Shown here: positions 40,284 through 46,921 of the stretch, in pieces | Layout: every line of letters starts with the position of its first letter | How positions within the stretch are numbered: the first letter of the stretch is position 1 | Assembly (NCBI RefSeq): GCF_015694705.1 | Contig: NZ_JADQDR010000001.1 | Span: 62,001 to 126,000, forward strand | Reading direction: 5' to 3' | Length of the DNA: 64,000 nucleotides | Origin: Pontibacter rufus | GTDB taxonomy: Bacteria > Bacteroidota > Bacteroidia > Cytophagales > Hymenobacteraceae | The notes under the pieces: model-generated | Seen by the model: the letters and a program-made list of their open reading frames with translations, nothing else | Told to the model about the DNA's origin: nothing | The model's database searches: none | Translations under genes and position numbers: made by a program

Positions 40284-41000
40284 TTATGGAAAAGCGAGGA
40301 ACGACACCTGTAGTTCGCCAAGTTTTTTATATCCTAATACATTCATATGAATAGGGTCGCGGTAGTATAATTGCTTATTGTATATATTGTATCCGCCTAA
40401 AAAGAACTGATCAAGAACAGGTATTCCATGAAGCAAGCAGATCTTCTTTTGCATTTCAACGTATTTACCCATCCCCTCTGCATAAAATGGATCATATCCA
40501 CCCCGATCATTGAAGGCTTTACTTGATGTAAAAAGATATATAACAGCCTTGGGATTTATCTCATAAATTCTTTTGATACAATAGTTAATTCCTCCTGCCT
40601 GGGAAGTTAATTTTTTCTTATCATAACCATCAAATTCTGTATAGTCTGTGTAAGAGCCCACCTCTCTATGATTTGTATAGTCATTTGTTGAAGCCCAAAG
40701 GATGTAAATATCAAACACACCGGCTTCATCTACCTGTTGTTGAACAGATTTTCCCTGTAATGAAGAAAAGCCTGCCCCAGGTACTCCATAGTTGGTAATA
40801 GTCATTCCTAAGAATTTTTCCCACATACTTTTGGCGCTATCACTTTCAGGTATCACAGAAACAGAGCCACCAAAGACTGCTACAGATTTTCCATAATTGA
40901 AGGATTTTTCAAAAGCTAATTTCTCAGTCCTGTTTTGTGAAAATCCATTAATCGAAATTAAAAGAAACAAAATAACCAGATAATGTATGCTACCTCTCAT
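40284..41000 (-). CDS. Secreted SGNH-fold hydrolase-like protein
   Basis: A signal peptide at residues 1-21 ends near INGFSQ. The mature part fits the SGNH fold: block I reads VAVFGGSVS with Gly replacing the usual Asp before the nucleophilic Ser, then GVPGAGFSSL, LWASTNDYTNHREVG near residue 107 in place of GxND, and DPIHMNVLGYKKL near residue 222 with the catalytic Asp and His. The enzyme should be an esterase or carbohydrate deacetylase in the periplasm. The gene and its surroundings are AT-rich compared with the core genome, suggesting transfer. A single gene. Confidence 0.8.
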   Translation of the reverse strand: MRGSIHYLVILFLLISINGFSQNRTEKLAFEKSFNYGKSVAVFGGSVSVIPESDSAKSMWEKFLGMTITNYGVPGAGFSSLQGKSVQQQVDEAGVFDIYILWASTNDYTNHREVGSYTDYTEFDGYDKKKLTSQAGGINYCIKRIYEINPKAVIYLFTSSKAFNDRGGYDPFYAEGMGKYVEMQKKICLLHGIPVLDQFFLGGYNIYNKQLYYRDPIHMNVLGYKKLGELQVSFLAFP

Positions 41001-41222
41001 AGTAATATATTTAATATGTTAAATATTGATCCAAGACATGGTCCCGTTTTAAATTCTTATTTTTCTCTTTTGCGTGTCAAGATCACTAATGTGTATCGTC
41101 TCAATTTGATAGGCTACTACTTAGTAAGTATACTACTGCCAAACTTACGCAGAACGGCTGGTATATAAGGTGATCGAGGCGATAGCGAAGGTTGAGCATG
41201 CATTGTGTTGGCACATGTAGCT

Positions 41223-41684
41223 TTAGATTTTCTTTCTTTTCTCTATCTCTTCCCTGCTAAGGTCGAAGTGTAATGGAGTAGTGTCATATATTGGGCTGTC
41301 GTAACCGCTAATGATTTTATTTCGAAAACTTCTTAGGTCAAGTATTCGAAAAGTCCTTTTATACTGCGTCCACTCGCTTTTAATCACATCAATTACTGAA
41401 AGCTGCTGTATCGTGCCTTTGAAAAGGGTTCTATTCCAAATCGGTATAGCAACCATATTTCCTTCAGGATTCCATATTGGAGGCCCGCCGTACAAACCAC
41501 TTAACTTGTGCCTTTTATTGTCGCTATCACACCAATAGCATTCCCCTGCCAAAGGGCTTCCCATTGCAAGCTCTATTAACTCACTATATTCAATCCTATT
41601 CTGCTTATTAGGAGAAAACATCTGCTCATCAGCATTGTAAAATGCCCAAGGCCTTAATAAATGGTTTTCTGTTTTCTCTCCCAT
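41223..41684 (-). CDS. AT-rich protein of unknown function
   Basis: The start used is the ATG at 41684 (MGEKTENHLLRPW, 153 residues); a TTG at 41699 would add five. The sequence has no signal peptide and no membrane helix. It contains YWCDSDNKRHKLSGLYGGPP near residue 58 and PEGNMVAIPIWNR near residue 77, which looks like a beta-rich domain. No family is recognised. The composition is AT-rich like its neighbour the SGNH gene. Confidence 0.65.
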   Translation of the reverse strand: MGEKTENHLLRPWAFYNADEQMFSPNKQNRIEYSELIELAMGSPLAGECYWCDSDNKRHKLSGLYGGPPIWNPEGNMVAIPIWNRTLFKGTIQQLSVIDVIKSEWTQYKRTFRILDLRSFRNKIISGYDSPIYDTTPLHFDLSREEIEKRKKI

Positions 41685-41703
41685 TTCTATATGTGCCAAC
41701 TAA

Positions 41704-41732
41704 AGTATAAACGGAATTACTCCGTTTATACT
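41704..41732. terminator. AGTATAAACGGA stem-loop
   Basis: Perfect 12-base arms AGTATAAACGGA and TCCGTTTATACT surround ATTAC, with the AAGTATA word in both arms. It lies after the DUF4442 gene on the minus strand, with a weak T-tract. Confidence 0.5.
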
Positions 41733-41848
41733 GCCAAATATAGATGGATAAACGAAAGAAAGCTTTCGTATTAACATAAGTAAATCATACCGTAAAAGCA
41801 GTTCTGCCTGGCTGCTATCTACCTAAGTATAAATCCGGTTTCTACTTG

Positions 41849-42355
41849 CTATCCCAGCAGCTTGCTCTTGGCCTTCAGCGACCAGGTATAACGGAACTCC
41901 GCCACTTGTTCGCCCTGCTCGTCCAGGCCGATGCTGGTGGCCTGAACAGTGGTGGGCTCACCGGTAATTTTTGCGGTTTCCACGGCTTGCTGCACCCGTT
42001 TGCCGTCCTCGCACACAAACGTAATCTTGCCCGTAGCTTTCTTCGTAAAATCGGCATCCATGTGCACCACCAGCATCGACACGGCCGGGTCGGATTTATG
42101 AATGTACATCATGCAGAGCACGCCCGTTGAAAGTTCGGCGGCCATGCTGAGGCAGGCGAAATAAATAGAGCCAAACGGATTTTTGTTGAGGTACTTGTAC
42201 GGGATACTGACCGTGGCGCGCTCGTTGGTGAGCGAGGTAACCTGCAAATCGGCGAGGTAGGCCATGGGCAGCCGCGACAGCATAAACAGGCGGAACTTGG
42301 CCGGCGAAGCAACCAGTTTGCGGAAGTCTTCGGCAGATGTGTTTAAAGTAACCAT
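41849..42355 (-). CDS. DUF4442 family hotdog-fold protein
   Basis: The 168-residue protein has the pattern of DUF4442 proteins: FRLFMLSRLPMAYLADLQV near residue 22, NPFGSIYFACLSMAAELSTG near residue 59 containing the long hotdog helix, and VVHMDADFTKKATGKI near residue 96. The fold is that of acyl-CoA thioesterases, but catalysis has not been shown for most members. The start is the ATG at 42355. A single gene. Confidence 0.85.
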   Translation of the reverse strand: MVTLNTSAEDFRKLVASPAKFRLFMLSRLPMAYLADLQVTSLTNERATVSIPYKYLNKNPFGSIYFACLSMAAELSTGVLCMMYIHKSDPAVSMLVVHMDADFTKKATGKITFVCEDGKRVQQAVETAKITGEPTTVQATSIGLDEQGEQVAEFRYTWSLKAKSKLLG

Positions 42356-42518
42356 AGAGAAGGCCGGTTAAAAGCTACAGCTTATACTTCGTTTCCGCAG
42401 TCTGCGGTTTGGTAGCTGTTAAATATACGGGTTTTGAAGTATAAACAGGCTTTAAAATCCTGAAATGCTGCCTGTGACTTTTATTTTGCCTGTGCCCGGC
42501 ACTTGCAGATTACCTTGG

Positions 42519-43364
42519 TTAACCTACCAGCAACATCGACAAAATCCCTGTCAGCATAATAAATTTGTTCAGGTTGCTGAGGTAGGCGAAGTCGCGGCGG
42601 CGGTCGGAGCGGGCCAGTTTGATGACCAGCCAGATGCTGGGCAGCAGCACCAGCAGCAGCATGTAGGAATCAAACAGCAGGGCAGTGCGCCGGTGAAAAA
42701 CCACCACCAGCAGGAAGGCCAGGAATAGTGCCACCAGCGGATACAGTACCAGCTTGGTATTGCGGATACCCGCCACAATCGGCAGCGTGCGGCAGTCGAA
42801 AGAAGCATCGCCTTTCATATCTTCCATGTCCTTGATAATTTCTCTGATTAAGGATATCAGGAAAGCAAAAAGGGCATACCCCAGCGTTATTTTGTTCAGG
42901 GCATCATCATAAACAGCCACCACCAGCAGCATAGAGGCAGACAGCAGCGCAATGACGACATTGCCAACCAGCAGCATTTTTTTCAGACGGGCAGAGTATC
43001 CCCACAGCAGCAGCACGGCACCCATGTTTATGAGGCCCACAGGTATAGCTAAAGCCAGGCCGATGACTACGCCGGCGGTGGAAAGCACCAGGTGTGCAAA
43101 CATAGCGCGGCGGCGGCGGATGGCTTTGCCCACCAGCATGCGTTCGGGCTTGTTGATGGCATCGATTTTAACGTCGTAATAATCGTTGATGATGTAGCCG
43201 GCCGCTGCGATTAGCACTGTAGAAAGGGTAAGTGCGGCAAAGCCCGGCCTGGCAACCATGCCCCAGTTTACGCCCGCCACGAGCAGGCAGGCCTGCACCA
43301 GCGCCTGGCTCAGCACAATCAGCACCAGGTTAGGAAAACGGATAAGGCTCAGGTAAGCTTTCAC
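42519..43364 (-). CDS. UbiA-family prenyltransferase
   Basis: The 281-residue protein has about eight or nine membrane helices. The first aspartate-rich motif is NDYYDVKIDAINKPER near residue 60 and the second is KDMEDMKGDASFDCRTLPI near residue 177. These bind the prenyl diphosphate and magnesium. Many Bacteroidota orthologues are annotated as geranylgeranylglycerol-phosphate geranylgeranyltransferase, but the true acceptor is uncertain. The gene starts at the ATG at 43364. Confidence 0.9.
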   Translation of the reverse strand: MKAYLSLIRFPNLVLIVLSQALVQACLLVAGVNWGMVARPGFAALTLSTVLIAAAGYIINDYYDVKIDAINKPERMLVGKAIRRRRAMFAHLVLSTAGVVIGLALAIPVGLINMGAVLLLWGYSARLKKMLLVGNVVIALLSASMLLVVAVYDDALNKITLGYALFAFLISLIREIIKDMEDMKGDASFDCRTLPIVAGIRNTKLVLYPLVALFLAFLLVVVFHRRTALLFDSYMLLLVLLPSIWLVIKLARSDRRRDFAYLSNLNKFIMLTGILSMLLVG

Positions 43365-43429
43365 GTAAATAGAAAGTGTGGTATGCGAAGTGTAAAGGTA
43401 TGGCTGTGCGGCGAAAGCACAAGGTATAA

Positions 43430-43460
43430 AAAAAGCTCCTGCGGCAAACAGGAGCTTTTT
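43430..43460 (-). terminator. Intrinsic terminator of the cold-shock gene
   Basis: Perfect 11-base arms AAAAAGCTCCT and AGGAGCTTTTT enclose a 9-base loop, and the minus strand continues into a T run. It lies 26 bases after the cold-shock gene stop. Confidence 0.88.
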
Positions 43461-43485
43461 CTGTAACGGATAGTGTAAACTGTTA

Positions 43486-43680
43486 TCAGATTCTTTTCAC
43501 GTTTACAGCGTTAATTCCTTTTTTACCTTCCTGTGTGTCGAACTCCACACGGTCATGCTGCTGAATTTCTACGCCGTTCAGGCCGGTTACATGCACAAAG
43601 AAGTCTTCGTTTGTTTCGTCTTCCGTGATGAAGCCAAACCCTTTAGACTCAATAAAAAACTTTACTTTTCCCTGTTTCAT
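43486..43680 (-). CDS. Cold-shock domain protein (CspA family)
   Basis: The 64-residue protein is one cold-shock OB-fold. The RNP-1 motif is KGFGFIT near residue 13 and RNP-2 is DFFVHV near residue 26, with aromatic residues for nucleic-acid stacking in place. The family binds single-stranded RNA as chaperones. The gene has a strong terminator and an AT-rich leader of about 110 bases which may carry control signals. A single gene. Confidence 0.96.
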   Translation of the reverse strand: MKQGKVKFFIESKGFGFITEDETNEDFFVHVTGLNGVEIQQHDRVEFDTQEGKKGINAVNVKRI

Positions 43681-43799
43681 AAAGATGAATAATTAATGGT
43701 AATAAAATCCTCCGGTAAGGTAAAAATTATAAACTGCATACGCAATAGCAATTAAAAGAAATTTTATATTGAATTGCAGAAAAGTATGATAGTGCTGGC

Positions 43800-44297
43800 T
43801 TACCAGGTATCCTGTGCTTTCATTACCAGTTCCAGCAGTTCCCGCACGGCGCCTCTGCCGCCATCTTTGGCTGATACAAACATACTGATAGTTTTAATAT
43901 CGTCGGCGGCATCGGCCGGGCAGGCCCTGAACCCGCAACGCTGCATCACTTCCATGTCGGGCATGTCGTCGCCCATGTAAGCTGCGGTAGCCGGATGGAT
44001 GCCCTGCATGTATAAATAGTCCTCCAGCGTATCCACTTTGTCTTCCGAACCCAGGAAAATGTCTTCAATACCAAGCTGCTCCAGGCGTTTGCGCACACCC
44101 GGCTCATTTTTGCCGGAGATGATGGCGACGCGATAGCCTTGCCGGATAGCATGTTTGATGGCAAAGCCGTCTTTGATGTTGAAGGCCCGCACCTGCTCGC
44201 CATCGGCAAAGCAGTAGAGCAGGCCATCGGTCAGCACACCGTCTACATCAAAAATAAACGTATTGATCTGTGATAAATCTGTCTGTGTGATCGACAT
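43800..44297 (-). CDS. kdsC: KDO-8-phosphate phosphatase KdsC
   Basis: KdsC removes phosphate from 3-deoxy-D-manno-octulosonate 8-phosphate in lipopolysaccharide core synthesis. The start is placed at the ATG at 44297 (MSITQTDLSQ, 165 residues); the frame extends to 44354 with no support. Motif I is FIFDVDGVLTDG near residue 15, the Ser/Thr motif is AIISGKN near residue 57 and motif III is YMGDDMPDMEVM near residue 106. There is no cap domain, as usual in the KdsC branch of HAD enzymes. A single gene, with an intergenic repeat upstream. Confidence 0.93.
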   Translation of the reverse strand: MSITQTDLSQINTFIFDVDGVLTDGLLYCFADGEQVRAFNIKDGFAIKHAIRQGYRVAIISGKNEPGVRKRLEQLGIEDIFLGSEDKVDTLEDYLYMQGIHPATAAYMGDDMPDMEVMQRCGFRACPADAADDIKTISMFVSAKDGGRGAVRELLELVMKAQDTW

Positions 44298-44418
44298 AGG
44301 CGAAAAGCTAAAGAATTGTTTGACAAGAGACGAAAGTAAGTAAAAAGGACACAAGTATCAGGATGTTAGACACGCTTGTCTCTATACTTGGGTCTGGTTT
44401 AAGCAAGCTTCTTTTTTG

Positions 44419-44559
44419 TCCTCCTCTGAAGGCGGTGGGGATGATTACATGTGCTGATAATCATCCATAAGTATAAACATCGGAAACTGCTTAATAAAAG
44501 CAGCGCAGTTTGCATCTTCCGGCCGCTTCTCATCCCCCTTCTCTCCTTCAAAGAGGGAC
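44419..44559. repeat. Imperfect inverted pair of TTTGAAGG-type arms
   Basis: The left arm 44419-44446 (GTCCTCCTCTGAAGGCGG) and the complement of the right arm 44530-44559 (GTCCCTCTTTGAAGGAGAG) are similar over about 28 bases. They flank about 85 bases with no gene. Such elements are common in Bacteroidota gaps, from my general knowledge. Confidence 0.6.
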
Positions 44560-44643
44560 TTTCCTGCACTACGACTTCCACGCCCTTCGTAACGTTAATA
44601 AATCACCTTAGCTGGAAAGCCCGTCTGTATGCGCAAAAACAAA

Positions 44644-44670
44644 AAAGGTTCTTTACCGGAAAGAACCTTT
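44644..44670 (-). terminator. Intrinsic terminator of iscX
   Basis: Perfect 11-base arms AAAGGTTCTTT and AAAGAACCTTT enclose ACCGG and are followed on the minus strand by TTTTTTGTTTTT. Confidence 0.9.
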
Positions 44671-44716
44671 AAAGGCATTTAGTTAAGTGACAACATACTT
44701 GCAGCGGAGTTGGAAT

Positions 44717-44959
44717 TTAGTCCTGATTGTCGCGCCACTCATATACCCAGGCCGATTGTATCTGCTCCAGGTGTCCTTCGTTGGCCTGCTCGCGCGTGCC
44801 TTCAAAGTTGGGCAGCGACAATATCCAGTCCAGCAGTTCGGTAAAGCGGATGCGGTAAATTTTAGATTCGGAGAAGTCGTCGCCGAATTTTTCGTAGAGT
44901 GCCATGGCGATGTCCTCGTGGTCGCTCCAGGTCATAGGTGGCTCGTAGCTTTTATTCAT
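44717..44959 (-). CDS. iscX: IscX-family iron-sulfur assembly protein
   Basis: IscX is a small acidic partner of the cysteine desulfurase IscS. The 80-residue protein shows the family pattern: MTWSDHEDIAMALYEKF at residues 9-25, IYRIRFTELLDWILSLPNFEG near residue 34, and a C-terminal helix EQIQSAWVYEWRDNQD. It lies downstream of the 2Fe-2S ferredoxin gene on the same strand, as in the end of the isc operon of proteobacteria (fdx-iscX). No iscS, iscU or hscBA is nearby. A word-repeat inverted pair separates the two genes. Confidence 0.9.
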   Translation of the reverse strand: MNKSYEPPMTWSDHEDIAMALYEKFGDDFSESKIYRIRFTELLDWILSLPNFEGTREQANEGHLEQIQSAWVYEWRDNQD

Positions 44960-44961
44960 TA

Positions 44962-45056
44962 TTTAAATAGTTTAATGGTTATAAGGCTGAATGGTTTTAA
45001 AACGCCTGAGGTAATCTGCATGAGAAGCCCAACAATCTAACCATTCAACAATTTAG
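44962..45056. repeat. Imperfect inverted pair of ATGG-word repeats
   Basis: The left arm 44962-44996 (TTTAATGGTTATAAGGCTGAATGG) and the complement of the right arm 45028-45056 (TAAATTGTTGAATGGTTAG) share the words of the 13322-13500 element. The pair fills the gap between the ferredoxin gene and iscX. Confidence 0.65.
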
Positions 45057-45057
45057 A

Positions 45058-45387
45058 CTAATGCCCCAGAAAATCCTGCCCCGGAATAGTAACAACCACA
45101 TCTTCGTTGCCCTGCACCACACATTGGCAGGCCAGGCGCGAGTTAATGCGCGGGTCTACGGCGCGATCAATATAGTCTTCTTCTTTGTCAGAAATTTCCG
45201 GCAGGTCGCCCATGCCGGCCTCAATGTATACATGGCAGGTACTGCAGCCGCACACGCCGCCGCAGTTATGCTGTAATTTAATATCATTGTTTAGCGCCAC
45301 ATCCAGCACCGATTCCCCTTCTACCGCCGGATGCGATTGGTCTGGTGAGCCGTCTGCGAACTTATAGGTTATATTTACAACTTTCAT
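45058..45387 (-). CDS. fdx: 2Fe-2S ferredoxin
   Basis: The start is placed at the ATG at 45387 (MKVVNITYKF, 109 residues); the frame goes on to 45447 without support. The protein has the adrenodoxin-type cluster-binding pattern: Cys in HNCGGVCGCSTCHVYI around residues 42-51, and the fourth Cys in SRLACQCVV near residue 85. This is the ferredoxin type linked to iron-sulfur cluster assembly, and iscX follows on the same strand. The electron donor is not identifiable from sequence. Confidence 0.93.
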   Translation of the reverse strand: MKVVNITYKFADGSPDQSHPAVEGESVLDVALNNDIKLQHNCGGVCGCSTCHVYIEAGMGDLPEISDKEEDYIDRAVDPRINSRLACQCVVQGNEDVVVTIPGQDFLGH

Positions 45388-45503
45388 GTGTGTTCTATAA
45401 TTAGGCTGCAAGTTACAAAGCCTGCCTGCCGGATCAAAGTATGGCATTTATATGCCTTTAGCTGATAAACCGGCAAAAGCGGCAAATGGTTGTGCGGTTC
45501 GGG

Positions 45504-46286
45504 TTATACTTTGTTTTTGGTGGCCTGTATGCTGTCAGTCAGCTGCCGGTAAAGTTCGCTGTAGCGCGGGTGCTGTGCCAGTAGGTGCAGGTGCCCGGCA
45601 ATTACGTTTTCGTCGTGGCGCACAGCAGGGCCGGTTTGTACTTCAAATGGCGGGTGCAGGGCCGCTTTGGCAATGGTTTCGTGGATAAGAGGCTGCAGCA
45701 GGCCTGGCGGCAGGTTTGCTTCCTGCAGTAGTTCGCGGCTGATGCCCAGCAGGTGATTCGTGAAATTGCAGGCAAACACAGCAGCCAGGTGCAGTTGCCG
45801 ACGTGCTTCGGAACTTACGCGCTGCACCTGATCGCTTATACTTTGCGCCAGTTGTTCCAGCTTTTGCAATGCCTGCTCGTCCCGGGCTTCAATTAAAAGA
45901 GGCACCGCTTTAAAATCGACGGCTTTGGCCTTTGAAAAGGTCTGTAAGGGGTAAAAAACACCAGTCCGGGCTCCGTTTATATCCTCCAGTATAGCCAATG
46001 GTTGCGAACCGGACGTATGCGCAACCAGCGTGCCTGGCGGTACCTGCAGTTGTTGCGCTACTGTAGCAATAACTGCATCGGGCACCGCAATAAGTATGAT
46101 ATCAGCGGCCATACCTGCAAGTTCGGCAAGAGAAGCAACTGGCTTTGCTGCCGGAAGCAGCCGGGCCAGGGCTTCGCGCGAGGTGGCGCTACGGCTGTAA
46201 ACCGCTGTTATCTCGTGCCCGGCGGCGGCAAGCGCCTGCGACAGGTGCCAGGCAACATTACCTGCTCCGATAAAGGCTATTTTCAT
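45504..46286 (-). CDS. DUF2520 Rossmann-fold dehydrogenase-like protein
   Basis: Start ATG at 46286 (MKIAFIGAGNVAWHLSQAL, 260 residues), overlapping the TGA of the preceding glycosyltransferase remnant. The N-terminal dinucleotide-binding motif GAGNVAWHL is clear, with IILIAVPDAVI near residue 80, HTSGSQPL near residue 110 and VFYPLQTFS near residue 128. A helical C-terminal domain follows with a RRQLHLAAVFACNFTNHLLG segment near residue 175. This is the Rossmann-like plus DUF2520 architecture. The reaction is unknown. It resembles ketopantoate or pyrroline-carboxylate reductases. Confidence 0.88.
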   Translation of the reverse strand: MKIAFIGAGNVAWHLSQALAAAGHEITAVYSRSATSREALARLLPAAKPVASLAELAGMAADIILIAVPDAVIATVAQQLQVPPGTLVAHTSGSQPLAILEDINGARTGVFYPLQTFSKAKAVDFKAVPLLIEARDEQALQKLEQLAQSISDQVQRVSSEARRQLHLAAVFACNFTNHLLGISRELLQEANLPPGLLQPLIHETIAKAALHPPFEVQTGPAVRHDENVIAGHLHLLAQHPRYSELYRQLTDSIQATKNKV

Positions 46287-46840
46287 GGCTTGTAAATATG
46301 ATTCTCTATAACATCCTGGTAGCATTGCAGCAGTTGCGGCAAAACGGCTTTCGAAGAAAACCTGTTTAAAAAGTCCTGCCGGATGATGTTGCTGTCGTAA
46401 CTTTTATAGTTTTTGATCATGTTTAGCATGGCCGCTGCAAGTGCATCGGGATTGTTCTTTTCTACTAGCAAGCCATTAAAAGGTGTAACTATACTTTCAG
46501 GGCCGCCGCACTTGGTGGCAATTATGGGCTTTCCGCAAGCAAGTGCTTCTATGTATACGATGCCCATAGATTCGTATAAGCTCGGAAGTATAAATGCCTG
46601 ACAATGCTGAAATTCCTTAACAGCCTGTTCTCTGGTCAGCTCTCCGAGCCATTCCACATCGCTGGCTATATCTAAAGTTTTAGCTAACTGTTGATAAGCT
46701 TTGCTATGCGGGCCGGAGCCGCCAATCCTGAATTTTACAGAGCCTGCCCGCTGCCGGAATTTATTAATGGCGTGCAGCAACAAATTAAAAGATAGTCGGC
46801 TGACTGATACCAAGAGGGAGTAACAAAAACGTTCATAGCC
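46283..46840 (-). pseudogene. Truncated GT4-family glycosyltransferase
   Basis: The open frame (from about 46840, first usable start TTG at 46813, 176 residues) contains only the C-terminal half of a GT-B glycosyltransferase. RFRIGGSGPHSKAYQQ-like KFRIGGSGPHSKAY, EWLGELTREQAV, FILPSLYESMGIVYIEALACGKPIIAT and GGPESIVTPFNGLLVEKNN are typical donor-domain motifs. The acceptor domain is missing, and the start runs abruptly from VSVSRLSF into LLHAINKF, as if an internal piece such as the PRKGIDL region was lost. A small gene of this size would not be active. The upstream DNA does not continue the protein. Confidence 0.75.
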
Positions 46841-46870
46841 GCTGCTTTATCAGGGCTAAGGTAAACAAAA

Positions 46871-46897
46871 AAGCCCTTGCATGCGCTGCAAGGGCTT
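46871..46897 (-). terminator. Intrinsic terminator of the ccm cluster
   Basis: Perfect 11-base arms AAGCCCTTGCA and TGCAAGGGCTT enclose TGCGC and continue on the minus strand into TTTTTTG. It lies 25 bases after the ccmF stop and ends the ccm transcript. Confidence 0.92.
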
Positions 46898-46921
46898 CCT
46901 GATTTTATACTTAGGCGTAGT

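Larger units (their letters stand above)
44298..44716. other. Intergenic region rich in repeat elements
   Basis: It holds a direct repeat of the GGACACAAGTATCAGGA type (44338-44371), an imperfect inverted pair of CTCTTTGAAGG-type arms (44419-44559) and the iscX terminator (44644-44670). No gene is recognised. Confidence 0.7.
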
